Assembly: GCA_910588205.1 (NCBI GenBank)
Contig: CAJUQK010000014.1
Location: forward strand, 1-57,009
DNA length: 57,009 bases
Source of the DNA: an uncultured Eggerthellaceae bacterium
GTDB lineage: Bacteria; Actinomycetota; Coriobacteriia; Coriobacteriales; Eggerthellaceae
Direction of reading: 5' to 3'
In this document: positions 33,539 to 42,524 of the stretch, in pieces
How the letters are laid out: each line of letters starts with the position of its first letter
How positions within the stretch are numbered: position 1 is the first letter of the stretch
Position numbers and translations under genes: made by a program
Notes under the pieces: model-generated
Database searches by the model: none
What the model was told of the DNA's origin: nothing
The model's input: the letters and a program-made list of their open reading frames with translations, nothing else

Positions 33539-34908
33539 GCAGAAGGCTCCGTTCGCAGAAGGGCGCTGATCAGGGCTTGAGCCCTGCCCGCTCGGCTGCC
33601 TCTCAGGCGCTGAAGCGCGTTCAGGAAGAGAGTGCCTACGCTTCGGAGGCCATCGAAGCCCTTATCAATGCAACGGATATGCCTGCTTCTGATAAGGCCT
33701 TCGCCGCCACCCTCGTGCGCGGCGTGGTGCGCACTCAAGGGGTCTTGGATCAGATGCTCGACGGATATCTTGAGAAACCGAGTCGGGTACGACCGGATGT
33801 TCGCAGGGCTTTGCAGATAGCAGCCTACGAACTCCTCTTCCTTGGTAAAGAGGCCTTCTCTGCGGTTGATCAGGGGGTCAGGCTCACGGCGAAGAGCGCA
33901 CCCTATGCCCGAAGATTAGCCAACGCGGTGCTCCGGAAAGTGGCTGTCAGCGCTCAAGCGTTCCCCACGGGTTGCCCCGAAGAGGAGTTCGATTCGTTCT
34001 GCCAAGGGTGCGGGTTCCCATTGGGGTTGGGCGAGCTGCTCTTAGGTGATCTGGGAGAGCTCCAAGCCCGAAGCCTCATCGCGGCTTCATGTACGCAACC
34101 GCCCCTCTTCCTTCACGTCTCGGCGCTCAAGGGTAGTCCCCAAGAGACCCAGAATGGCCTTCGGGAAGCGGGCATTGGCTTCGAAGAGGCGGAGGATGTT
34201 CCGCTTTGCATTCGGCTTCACCAAGCCAAGGATGTAACAGCTCCTCCAGTGAGAGAGGGTATCCAGGCGGGTCATCTGATCGTCTCTGATCTTGCGGCAC
34301 AGAAAGTGGCCTATGAATGCGTGCGCTCCCATTTGCCTGTATCGCTTTTGGAGGTGGGAGCCGGACGGGGCACGAAGACGATCATCATCCAGTCATTGGC
34401 GAAGGCGCTCTATGGCACGCAGATCCCTCGCCATGTCTGCGTAGATGCGGTGCCGTCGAAGCGAGCGAAGCTTCTTGAGCGAGCGAAGCTTTGCGAAGCG
34501 AATGTAACGGAGTGTCTGACGGCTGATGGCGCGCATCTGGAACAGGCTCTTGCCATGGAGCCTTTCGGTGTTGTGCTCGTAGATGCTCCCTGCTCCGGTC
34601 TGGGTACGTTGCGCCGCCATCCTGAGATCGTCTGGAGGGTAGGGGAGGAGGACATCCTGTCCCTTGCGGCGCTCCAGGAGCGCATTCTCATGAGCGTCGG
34701 TGGCTTCGCTGCTCCCGGTGGCCGACTCATCTATTCCACCTGCACGGTCACCCGCCAAGAGAACGAAGGTGTCATCTCCTCCTTCTTGGCTTCTCCTGAA
34801 GGCGGCCATTTCACCTTACAAGGGGGATTTCAGACCCTCTCTACCGAAAGCGGCCCTGATTCCCACTTCTGTACGGTGCTTCGCGCAGAAGCCTCATCAG
34901 ACGGTTGA
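33523..34908 (+). CDS. rsmB: 16S rRNA (cytosine-967-C5)-methyltransferase RsmB
   Basis: The 461-residue protein joins an N-terminal NusB-like RNA-binding domain (about 20-150; SDKAFAATLVRGVVR) to a SAM-dependent m5C methyltransferase. SAM-binding is seen in LLEVGAGRGTKT. The two cysteines are Cys357 in DAPCSGLGTLRRHPEIVWR and Cys407 in YSTCTVTRQENE. The def-fmt-rsmB order is widely conserved. It is the last gene of this unit. Confidence 0.95.
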   Translation: MGGSLSRRLRSQKGADQGLSPARSAASQALKRVQEESAYASEAIEALINATDMPASDKAFAATLVRGVVRTQGVLDQMLDGYLEKPSRVRPDVRRALQIAAYELLFLGKEAFSAVDQGVRLTAKSAPYARRLANAVLRKVAVSAQAFPTGCPEEEFDSFCQGCGFPLGLGELLLGDLGELQARSLIAASCTQPPLFLHVSALKGSPQETQNGLREAGIGFEEAEDVPLCIRLHQAKDVTAPPVREGIQAGHLIVSDLAAQKVAYECVRSHLPVSLLEVGAGRGTKTIIIQSLAKALYGTQIPRHVCVDAVPSKRAKLLERAKLCEANVTECLTADGAHLEQALAMEPFGVVLVDAPCSGLGTLRRHPEIVWRVGEEDILSLAALQERILMSVGGFAAPGGRLIYSTCTVTRQENEGVISSFLASPEGGHFTLQGGFQTLSTESGPDSHFCTVLRAEASSDG

Positions 34909-34954
34909 ACGCGGGCAGTTTCGAGCATTCCTCTTTTGCGGCCCCTTGTCAGCC

Positions 34955-35383
34955 CTATCCCAGGTGCGCTTGATGATCGTCTAGGAGGATCTTGAGCTCC
35001 TCGGCGTGGGAGCGGCGCTTCTTGGTGGCAGTGCCCACGATGGCAACAGACTGGTACTTGCCGTACTTCTGGAAGAATGCCGGTATGGCGCCACGCTCTT
35101 CCATCTCTTGCTCATAGGCAGCGAAGTAGTCCTCGTAGGGTAGCCCGTGGTCAAGATAGTCGTCCAGCAGCGTCTTGGAAGGGGAATACTCTACATCGTG
35201 GGCATAGTCGGCATGGGCGATGACATGAGTGAAGTACTCCAGGTCCTCCTGCTTCGTGAATCCGGCAAGCTGGTTGGTATTCTTCAGGCGCACATCCAGC
35301 ACCAGGTCAGTCTTCCATCCGGTTATCTTGTCGAAGAACTCCTCGGCTGTGGTCTGATATGCGCTCAAGACGTTGATCTGCAT
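34955..35383 (-). CDS. DUF488-like protein without the usual cysteines
   Basis: The 142-residue soluble protein starts MQINVLSAYQTTAEEFF, has LVLDVRLKN near residue 30 and a tail VAIVGTATKKRRSHAEEL. This layout resembles DUF488 proteins (early DVR motif, C-terminal conserved strand), but the cysteine-containing strand common in that family reads VAIVGTA here, with no Cys. The start at 35383 has AAAGGAG upstream; the nine codons before it are not supported. It points toward rsmB, with 46 bases between the two gene ends. Confidence 0.6.
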   Translation of the reverse strand: MQINVLSAYQTTAEEFFDKITGWKTDLVLDVRLKNTNQLAGFTKQEDLEYFTHVIAHADYAHDVEYSPSKTLLDDYLDHGLPYEDYFAAYEQEMEERGAIPAFFQKYGKYQSVAIVGTATKKRRSHAEELKILLDDHQAHLG

Positions 35384-35551
35384 GATGGCTCCTTTCCGCT
35401 CCCGCCCCATTGTAGGAAGAAGGAAAGGGCGTAGTTGAGCCGCTTTGAATCCGCTACGAAACCGTGACGCTGAGAAATGGATCGACCCAACGAACCCCTT
35501 TCATCGTCTGATCCTGCAGTGTCCTACGCCTCTTCATGTGACCTGTGTCTG

Positions 35552-35581
35552 TTGACACCGTATACCCCATGGGGGTATATT
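35552..35581 (+). promoter_or_regulatory. copper-responsive promoter with CsoR-type operator
   Basis: TTGACA (35552-35557) and TATATT (35576-35581) stand 18 bases apart. A perfect inverted repeat, TATACCCC (35561-35568) and GGGGTATA (35572-35579) around ATG, fills the spacer and runs into the -10 box. It has the A/T-flanked C-tract/G-tract form of known CsoR sites, so bound CsoR would block the promoter of csoR-copA. Confidence 0.8.
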
Positions 35582-35618
35582 CAGTCTATTGCATAGTCCA
35601 CTGAAGGGAAGGTTCGGC

Positions 35619-35975
35619 ATGGGCACGATGACTGAAAGCGTGCAGGTTGGGACCTGTGGAAAGACCAAGGAAGAGCCAACGACCCGGGAATGCTGCAGGC
35701 AGAAGAGCACACCCCGCAGCGCCCAGCTCCAATCCGATGTGCAAGCCCGGCTGAACAGGGCCATCGGGCAGCTCAATGGCGTCAAGGCGATGCTCGAGGA
35801 GAACCGCTACTGCGGCGATGTGCTGACACAGCTCGCCGCCGTCGAGAGTGCTGTGCGCCGCGTCTCAGAGATGCTGCTGACCGAGCACATGCGCACCTGT
35901 GTCGTCGAGGAGATCCAAAAAGGCAACGATGAGGTCATCGATGAAGTGATGGCGCTCGTGCGTCGCTTCAAATAG
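35619..35975 (+). CDS. csoR: copper-sensing repressor CsoR
   Basis: The small helical repressor releases DNA when it binds Cu(I). The ligand set is Cys65 (RYCGDVL), His90 and Cys94 (EHMRTCV); the 25- and 4-residue spacings equal those of the C36-H61-C65 site described for M. tuberculosis CsoR. The N-terminal 40 residues are extra and hold three further cysteines (TCGK, ECCRQK). ATG 35619 has GAAGGGAAGG six bases upstream. It sits behind its own operator and 18 bases before copA. Confidence 0.93.
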   Translation: MGTMTESVQVGTCGKTKEEPTTRECCRQKSTPRSAQLQSDVQARLNRAIGQLNGVKAMLEENRYCGDVLTQLAAVESAVRRVSEMLLTEHMRTCVVEEIQKGNDEVIDEVMALVRRFK

Positions 35976-35993
35976 CATAGAGGAGCACCGATC

Positions 35994-38612
35994 ATGGAAA
36001 AGCGATTCGCCGTAGCCGTCATGCATTGTGAGAAGTGCGTGGCGAATGTCACAGAGCATCTCGAAGCAGTGGATGGAGTGGATTCGGTCCGCGCCGATCT
36101 TGAAGGGCAATGGGTTGATGTCAGCTTCGACCCGGCATGCACGACCACAGAGGAGCTCCTCTGTGCACTTGATGACACCAGCTTCAGGATGGCTGTGATG
36201 CCCGCGACGGGAGTGCACCCCTTCGCGGAGGACATCGCGGCTGACGCCGCTAAGAAGGTTGCGGAAGCCCAAGGCGATGAGCTGGCTTCTTCCCCTTCAG
36301 CCTCTGAATATGGACCTGATGCGAGCATGGCCACCCTGCGCCTCGCTATCGAGGGCATGCACTGCGCCAACTGCGCCGCATCCATCGAGAGCCACTACCG
36401 TAAAACGCCGGGTGTGATAGAGGTAGCTGTGAATCTCGCGAACAATACTGGTAAAGTGGTCTTCGATCCGTCGCAGGCGAGCGTGGATGATCTGTTGCAT
36501 GTCTTCGATGGAATGGCCTTCAGCGCGGAGGTCATTCCCGAAGACGCTCCGCTTGTGGATGAGAAGCGTCGTGCTCGCGAACAGGCTCGCGCCGCCCATG
36601 ACCTACACGTGTTCGCCACCTCCGCCATCCTCACCATCATCATCGTCTGCATCGGCATGATCCCGGGTTGGCACATGGCTGTGGGCAACGCGCTCGCTGG
36701 CTTATTCGTAGCAGATCCCACCCACATCCAAGCCATGTTCGCGGCCAACGTGCTGCTCATGGCATTCACCATCCCGGTGCAATTCCTCTGTGGCGCCCGC
36801 TTCTACAAAGGCGCCATCGGCTCGCTCAAGGGCGGCTCGGCCAACATGGATGTGCTCGTGGCGCTCGGCACGAGCATAGCGTTCCTGTTCTCGCTCTGGA
36901 TAACGTTCTTGCCGGTGGCTACCGGGCAGTGGAGCGGCCCTGAGGCGCTCCAGGTCAACGACGGCATGCCGTATTTCGAAACCTGCGCGATGCTCATCAC
37001 GTTCGTGCTCTTGGGCAAGATGCTGGAGGTGCGGGCGAAGGGTGCCACCAATCAAGCCATCGAGGCGCTGATGAATCTAGCCCCTCCTGTGGCGCACGTC
37101 ATCCGCGCGGGGTGCGAGACGGAGCTTCCGCTCTCCCAGGTGGTGGTGGGGGATGTGGTCGTCGTGCGCCCGGGCGAGAAGATGCCGGTGGATGGGGTGA
37201 TCGTCGAAGGCAGCACTGAGGTAGACGAATCCATGCTCACGGGCGAGACGCTACCAGTGCTCAAAGGCGAAGGTGATGCCGTGACCGGTGGCACGCAGAA
37301 CACTACCGGCTCAGTGCGCATCCGCGCCCTTCGTGTGGGTGCCGATTCAACGTTGGCGCGCATCGTGCGGGCGGTCGAGGACGCTCAGGGCTCGAAGGCT
37401 CCCATCCAGCGCATCGCTGACAAGATCGCGTCCATCTTCGTTCCCACTATCCTGGTGCTTGCCCTCATCACGTTCTGCATCTGGTTCTTCGTGGTACCGG
37501 ATCTGGTGTCGAACGTGCCGGTGCCCATCGGCGACCTCCTCGTGCAGTCTCTCATGCCCGCCATTGCGGTCATCTGCGTAGCGTGCCCGTGTGCGCTGGG
37601 CTTAGCCACGCCCACGGCTCTGATGGTGGGGATGGGTAAGGGTGCCCAGCTAGGCGTGCTCATCAAGGATGGATCAGTGCTCGAGAACATGGGATGCCTG
37701 ACATCTGCTGTGTTCGACAAGACGGGCACCCTGACGAAGGGTGAGCCGACAGTGGTGGCGTGCGATCTGGATGATGCGAACCTGCGCCTTGCGTCTGCCG
37801 TGGAGAGCAAAAGCGAGCACCCTTTTGCTCGCGCAGTTGTGTCCTTTGCGGCAGCACGAGGCATAACGGATCTTCCCGACGTGAGAGGCTTCCAGGCCAT
37901 TGTGGGCGAAGGCGTGCAAGGCATGGTTGCGGGCCACGAGGTCTGTATCCAGGCGCCCCAGGACAGTGATGAGGGGACCATACCTGGCACGCAGGTTCTC
38001 GTCGATGGGATGATGGTCGGCACGCTCCAATTCAGAGATGAGCCAAAAGAGGATGCTGCGCCTACCATCCAAGAGCTTGCCTCGGGTTTTGGCATCGCCT
38101 CCTACATGGTCACTGGTGATGACGCGCGTACCGCCGGGGCTATCGCTTGTGAGGTGGGCATCCCCGCCGACCATGTGTTCGCACGAGTGAAGCCGTTGGA
38201 GAAGGCGGATCGGGTGAGGGATGTCATGACCTTTGATGACATCCAAAAGCTGCGCAGCCGGGATGTGTGCACCGTGGTGGCGTTCGTGGGTGACGGCATC
38301 AACGATGCACCTGCGCTGGCCGCGGCTGACATCGGCGTTGCGATGGCTTCAGGCACCGATGTTGCGCTGGATGCGGGATCGGTGGTGCTCATGCGCAATC
38401 GGCTCTCGGATCTCATCGTGGCGCTGCGGTTGTCGAAGGCCACCATGCGCAAGATCAAGCAGAACCTCTTCTGGGCGCTCATCTATAACTGCATCATGAT
38501 CCCATTAGCAGCGGTGGGCATCTTGGCACCTGCGCTTGCCGGTGCTGCCATGGCGCTCTCGAGCGTGTCGGTCGTGGGCAATTCGCTATTGCTCAAACGA
38601 TTCAAAGCATGA
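35994..38612 (+). CDS. copA: Cu(I)-exporting P1B-type ATPase
   Basis: The 872-residue pump removes cytosolic copper. Two N-terminal metal-binding domains carry CxxC at Cys12/Cys15 (MHCEKC) and Cys124/Cys127 (GMHCANC). The membrane core shows the CPC motif at 531-533, the TGE loop (LTGETLPV), the phosphorylation site DKTGTLT at Asp575, SEHPFARAVV and GDGINDAPAL, and a C-terminal SSVSVVGNSL. These are the marks of a Cu+ pump. It is co-transcribed with csoR. Confidence 0.96.
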   Translation: MEKRFAVAVMHCEKCVANVTEHLEAVDGVDSVRADLEGQWVDVSFDPACTTTEELLCALDDTSFRMAVMPATGVHPFAEDIAADAAKKVAEAQGDELASSPSASEYGPDASMATLRLAIEGMHCANCAASIESHYRKTPGVIEVAVNLANNTGKVVFDPSQASVDDLLHVFDGMAFSAEVIPEDAPLVDEKRRAREQARAAHDLHVFATSAILTIIIVCIGMIPGWHMAVGNALAGLFVADPTHIQAMFAANVLLMAFTIPVQFLCGARFYKGAIGSLKGGSANMDVLVALGTSIAFLFSLWITFLPVATGQWSGPEALQVNDGMPYFETCAMLITFVLLGKMLEVRAKGATNQAIEALMNLAPPVAHVIRAGCETELPLSQVVVGDVVVVRPGEKMPVDGVIVEGSTEVDESMLTGETLPVLKGEGDAVTGGTQNTTGSVRIRALRVGADSTLARIVRAVEDAQGSKAPIQRIADKIASIFVPTILVLALITFCIWFFVVPDLVSNVPVPIGDLLVQSLMPAIAVICVACPCALGLATPTALMVGMGKGAQLGVLIKDGSVLENMGCLTSAVFDKTGTLTKGEPTVVACDLDDANLRLASAVESKSEHPFARAVVSFAAARGITDLPDVRGFQAIVGEGVQGMVAGHEVCIQAPQDSDEGTIPGTQVLVDGMMVGTLQFRDEPKEDAAPTIQELASGFGIASYMVTGDDARTAGAIACEVGIPADHVFARVKPLEKADRVRDVMTFDDIQKLRSRDVCTVVAFVGDGINDAPALAAADIGVAMASGTDVALDAGSVVLMRNRLSDLIVALRLSKATMRKIKQNLFWALIYNCIMIPLAAVGILAPALAGAAMALSSVSVVGNSLLLKRFKA

Positions 38613-38788
38613 CGCTTCTCAAGACAAGTTCAAAAGCGAATCGTCCGTGCCTCGTTCGTGCGTCCCTGCTTACGAGATGCGCCTCCGCAGACGCTCTCCC
38701 GGGTATTTAACCGATTGGTAACGCTTGGGATGAAGAAGTGGAAGTAAGATAGAGCGATTCGTCGAACGCGGGATAAAGGTGGCCTCTC

Positions 38789-39373
38789 ATGGAACCGAAC
38801 ATCAAAGAGATAGCGAACCGGATCTGTGCCCTACGAGAGGATATGGGCATCTCCATGCAAGAGATGGCTGAGGCCACTGGACGTACCTTGGAGGAATATC
38901 AGACCCAGGAAGCGGGGGAGAGGGACCTCTCCTTCACCTTCCTCTATAAATGCGCAGATAGGCTGGGTGTGGATGTGATAGATCTCCTCACAGGGGAGAC
39001 GCCGCACTTGACAGGCTATTCGCTCACGCGAGAAGGCAACGGTCTTGCCATCCGGCGTCGGGCGGGCTTCGAGTACCTCCATAAGGCTCCTCATTTCCGC
39101 CATAAGCTTGCTGAACCCTTCCTGGTCACGGCGCCATACCTGGAAGAGGAGCAGGATCAGCCCATCCACCTGTCCTATCACGAGGGCCAAGAGCTGGATT
39201 ACATCATCTCAGGGCATCTGCTATTCGCCTACGAAGACCACATCGAGAAGGTAGGCCCAGGAGATGTGCTCATGTATGACTCTGGTCGCGGACATGGCAT
39301 GATCGCCACCGATGGTGCGCCGTGCACATTCCTCGCCGTAGTGGTCAAGCCTCAGGGGACGGTGATTAGCTAG
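38789..39373 (+). CDS. XRE-family regulator with C-terminal cupin sensor
   Basis: The 194-residue protein has an N-terminal helix-turn-helix (about residues 6-60; MGISMQEMAEATGRTLEEYQ) and a C-terminal cupin barrel (about 120-190; YHEGQELDYIISG, GPGDVLMYDSGRGHGM). Regulators of this form sense small ligands and usually control the next genes. AAAGGTGG precedes the ATG. It is directly followed by an acyl-CoA synthetase and a 2-oxoacid oxidoreductase operon, so it probably responds to an organic acid or its CoA ester. The ligand is not visible from sequence. Confidence 0.88.
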   Translation: MEPNIKEIANRICALREDMGISMQEMAEATGRTLEEYQTQEAGERDLSFTFLYKCADRLGVDVIDLLTGETPHLTGYSLTREGNGLAIRRRAGFEYLHKAPHFRHKLAEPFLVTAPYLEEEQDQPIHLSYHEGQELDYIISGHLLFAYEDHIEKVGPGDVLMYDSGRGHGMIATDGAPCTFLAVVVKPQGTVIS

Positions 39374-39401
39374 GTGCAGCGGGGATATCCGCCGGCACCT
39401 A
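39371..39401 (+). promoter_or_regulatory. hairpin overlapping the regulator stop codon
   Basis: TAGGTGC (39371-39377) pairs with GCACCTA (39395-39401) and GCGG with CCGC inside it, leaving loop GGATAT. The outer arm includes the stop codon. No T-run follows, so it is not a standard terminator; it may tune expression of the acyl-CoA synthetase or serve as an operator for the regulator. Confidence 0.4.
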
Positions 39402-39459
39402 AAACCACGACCCGACCGGACCACTCTTCTGAGGAATACACGAGGTGAGAAACGAAACG

Positions 39460-41232
39460 ATGAGACGCATCAATGAGAGATTCGTAACGGAGACCTACGA
39501 AGACGGGCTCTTGAGCTCCTTCGATGTCCATTGCGAAGACGATTACAACTTTGGCTATGACGTCGTAGACGATATCGCTGTCAATGATCCCGCCCGTCGT
39601 GCGATGGTGTGGTGCAATCCAGAAGGCGAGGAACATATCTTCATCTTCGCTGACATGAAGACGTGGTCAGACAAGACCGCGAACTTCCTTGCTGAGAGCG
39701 GGATCGGTCGTGGTGACAAGGTGCTGGTGATCCTTCGTCGCCACTATCAGTTCTGGTTCGTGGCGCTGGCGCTGGCGAAGCTGGGTGCGGTGATGGTGCC
39801 GGCCACGTTCATGCTCAAGGAGCATGATATGTCCTATCGTCTGAATAGGGCGGGCATCAAAGCCGTCATCGCTACGAGCGCGGGAGAGGTGGCCGACATC
39901 GTAGATGCGGTGGTGGATGAGTGCCCTACGGTCGAGACGCTGATCTTGGTCGAGCCAGCAGGTGCCGGGCTTACCGAACGTGACGAGGATGGGGCGCTGC
40001 TCGATGGCGGGCGCGGTTTCGGACCGGGGCTTTCCGGGCCTGAGGGCATCTGCGCTCTGCCCGCTCAGCGCGACGGATGGCTCGACTTCAACACCAGCGT
40101 GCGCATGGCAAGTGACATCTTCGAGCGGCGTGAAACGTCTGCAGCCGACCCGATGCTCATGTACTTCTCGTCGGGTACCTCGGGCAATCCGAAGATGGTC
40201 CTGCACGATTCGCTCTATTCGCTCGGGCATCTCATGACGGCGAAGCACTGGCATAACGTGCGCCCCGATGGCTTGCACTTCACCATTGCCGATACTGGCT
40301 GGGGCAAAGCCGTTTGGGGTAAGTTCTACGGCCAGTGGCTCATGGAGGCATGCGTGCTGACCTACGACTTCGATCGCTTCCATGCTGGCGAGATCCTGGA
40401 TCTGATCGGACGCTACGACGTCACCACATTCTGTGCGCCTCCCACGATGTATCGCCTCATGATGCAGGAAGACCTTGACGCGTTCGACCTCTCCACCCTC
40501 GAGTATTCGACAACAGCCGGCGAAGCGCTCAATCCCGATCTGTTCGACTTCTGGAAAGAGCACACGGGGCTGACCATCTTCGAGGGCTTCGGCCAGACCG
40601 AAACGCCGCTCACCATTGGCAACCTGACCAATTCCACGCCGCGACCCGGTTCCATGGGCAAGCCCGTTCCCCTCTATGAGGTGGCCATCCTGCGAGAGGA
40701 TGGAACTGTCTGTGATACGGGTGAGACCGGAGAGATCTGCATATCCATAGATCCTCACCCCGCGGGCATCATGATGGGATACTACGCCGATCCTGATAAG
40801 ACCGCCGCTGCCATGCATGATGGCTGGTACCATACGGGAGACACGGCCTGGAAGGATGAAGACGGCTACTATTGGTATGTGGGTCGCAATGATGATGTCA
40901 TCAAGTCCAGCGGATATCGCATAGGCCCCTTTGAGATAGAAAGCGTGCTCTTGGAGCACGATGCCGTGAAGGAGTGCGCCGTTACAGGGGTGCCAGATGA
41001 GCTGCGGGGGGCGGCGGTCAAGGCCACCGTCGTCTTGGCTTCGGGGTTCGCTCCCACCGACGGGCTCACCCGTGAGCTCCAGACCTGGGTGAAGTCCCAA
41101 ACAGCCCCCTATAAGTATCCGCGCATCATAGAGTATGTGGAAGAGCTGCCACGCACAGTGAACGGGAAGATCCGTCGTGTGGCCATACGTGAAGCTGACG
41201 AAGAAGCCCATGTGGCAGAAGGGTTGGTGTGA
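39460..41232 (+). CDS. AMP-forming acyl-CoA synthetase (medium-chain/aromatic acid type)
   Basis: This enzyme activates a carboxylic acid with ATP and CoA via an acyl-adenylate. It shows the P-loop YFSSGTSGNPK near residue 235, TTAGEALNPD, GFGQTET, YHTGDTAWKDEDGYYWYVGRNDD and the C-terminal PRTVNGKIRR with catalytic Lys570. The overall pattern fits the medium-chain acyl-CoA synthetase (ACSM) subgroup, which takes short, branched, medium or aromatic acids. ATG 39460 is used; GTG 39445 is also possible. It is the first enzyme of the operon, five bases before the ferredoxin gene. Confidence 0.9.
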   Translation: MRRINERFVTETYEDGLLSSFDVHCEDDYNFGYDVVDDIAVNDPARRAMVWCNPEGEEHIFIFADMKTWSDKTANFLAESGIGRGDKVLVILRRHYQFWFVALALAKLGAVMVPATFMLKEHDMSYRLNRAGIKAVIATSAGEVADIVDAVVDECPTVETLILVEPAGAGLTERDEDGALLDGGRGFGPGLSGPEGICALPAQRDGWLDFNTSVRMASDIFERRETSAADPMLMYFSSGTSGNPKMVLHDSLYSLGHLMTAKHWHNVRPDGLHFTIADTGWGKAVWGKFYGQWLMEACVLTYDFDRFHAGEILDLIGRYDVTTFCAPPTMYRLMMQEDLDAFDLSTLEYSTTAGEALNPDLFDFWKEHTGLTIFEGFGQTETPLTIGNLTNSTPRPGSMGKPVPLYEVAILREDGTVCDTGETGEICISIDPHPAGIMMGYYADPDKTAAAMHDGWYHTGDTAWKDEDGYYWYVGRNDDVIKSSGYRIGPFEIESVLLEHDAVKECAVTGVPDELRGAAVKATVVLASGFAPTDGLTRELQTWVKSQTAPYKYPRIIEYVEELPRTVNGKIRRVAIREADEEAHVAEGLV

Positions 41233-41236
41233 GAGG

Positions 41237-41461
41237 ATGGCGAAGGGAAGGGTCATCATAGATGACGGGTTCTGCAAGGGTTGTGGCCTTTGCGTGGATG
41301 TGTGCCCCACACACATCCTTGAGCTGGACCAACAGACCATCACGCCGAAGGGCTATCATCCGGCGGTCTGCACGGATGAGGCGCGCTGCACTGGTTGCGC
41401 CACCTGTGCGCTCATGTGTCCGGATGTGGCCATAACCGTGTATCGGGAGGTGCGCTCATGA
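41237..41461 (+). CDS. 2x[4Fe-4S] ferredoxin-type subunit of 2-oxoacid oxidoreductase
   Basis: A 74-residue protein with two cluster motifs: Cys13, 16, 19, 23 (CKGCGLCVDVCP) and Cys51, 54, 57, 61 (CTGCATCALMCP). It matches the delta subunit of four-chain 2-oxoacid:ferredoxin oxidoreductases and is encoded with the other three. The ATG at 41237 follows GAGAGG closely. Its stop overlaps the start of the alpha subunit (ATGA). Confidence 0.93.
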   Translation: MAKGRVIIDDGFCKGCGLCVDVCPTHILELDQQTITPKGYHPAVCTDEARCTGCATCALMCPDVAITVYREVRS

Positions 41462-42522
41462 CAGAGAAGACGCTCATGAAGGGCAACGAAGCCATTGCTG
41501 AGGCAGCGCTTCGAGCTGGCTGCCGTCATTTCTTCGGGTACCCCATCACGCCTCAGACGGAGCTTGCGGCCTATATGTCCAAGCAGATGCCCCGGATAGG
41601 GGGTACCTATCTCCAGGCTGAGAGCGAGATCGCTGCCGTGAACATGCTCTATGGTGCCTCTGCGGCCGGAGCGCGCGCCATGACCTCTTCCTCTAGCCCG
41701 GGTATCTCCCTCAAGACGGAGGGCATCTCCTATATGGCAGGCGCCGACCTCCCTGCAGTGATCGTGAATGTCCAGAGAGGTGGTCCTGGACTCGGGTCCA
41801 TCCAGCCCTCTCAAAGCGATTACTTCCAGGCTACGCGTGCCATGGGTCATGGTGACTTCTATCTGCCCGTGCTGGCTCCTTCCACGGTTCAAGAGATGGC
41901 GGATCTCACCTATGCCGCCTTTGACATGGCCGATGAGTACCGCACGCCCGTGGTCATCCTAGCCGATGGCCTTCTTGGTCAGATGATGGAACCGGTCATC
42001 ATGCCTGAGAAGCGGGACTTGAGCACGCTCCCCGCCAAGCCCTGGGCCACTACCGGCCATGGTCATGGCCGTGCCCATAACATAGCCAATTCGCTCCATC
42101 TGGATCCCCAGAAGCTCTGTGAGGAGAACCAGGAGCGCTTCCAGCGCTACGAGGTGATCAAGGGGAAAGAGGTGCGGGTCGAGACATACCTGACCGATGA
42201 CGCGGACATCGTGGTGGCTGCCTTCGGGGCTGCGGCGCGCATCGTGCGCTCTGCGGTGAACGCAGCTCGTGAAAAGGGTATTCGCGCTGGTCTCTTCCGT
42301 CCTATCACCTTATGGCCCTATCCCGCAGAGGCGCTTAGCAGCCTGGGTGCCGAGGCGTTCCTCACCGTGGAATTCAACATGGGTCAGATGGTGGAGGACG
42401 TCCGGTTGGCCGTCAACGGAGCTGCACCGGTGAGCTTCTTCGGCAAGTGCGGTGGTGTCATCCCTACGCCGGATGAGGTGCTCCAGCAGATAGAGCAGAT
42501 CGCAGAAGGGCTGGGTGAGTAA
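41458..42522 (+). CDS. vorB: 2-oxoacid:ferredoxin oxidoreductase alpha subunit (VorB/KorA type)
   Basis: This chain binds the pyrimidine part of thiamine diphosphate in the complex that oxidises a 2-oxoacid to acyl-CoA, CO2 and reduced ferredoxin. The 354-residue sequence has KGNEAIAEAALRAGCRHFFGYPITPQTE, SSSSPGISLKTEGISYMAGADLP and VNVQRGGPG, signatures of the alpha subunit, and a C-terminal domain with FRPITLWPYP. The 2-oxoacid (branched-chain, aromatic or 2-oxoglutarate) is not set by sequence. It starts inside the ferredoxin gene. Confidence 0.92.
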   Translation: MTEKTLMKGNEAIAEAALRAGCRHFFGYPITPQTELAAYMSKQMPRIGGTYLQAESEIAAVNMLYGASAAGARAMTSSSSPGISLKTEGISYMAGADLPAVIVNVQRGGPGLGSIQPSQSDYFQATRAMGHGDFYLPVLAPSTVQEMADLTYAAFDMADEYRTPVVILADGLLGQMMEPVIMPEKRDLSTLPAKPWATTGHGHGRAHNIANSLHLDPQKLCEENQERFQRYEVIKGKEVRVETYLTDDADIVVAAFGAAARIVRSAVNAAREKGIRAGLFRPITLWPYPAEALSSLGAEAFLTVEFNMGQMVEDVRLAVNGAAPVSFFGKCGGVIPTPDEVLQQIEQIAEGLGE

Positions 42523-42524
42523 CC

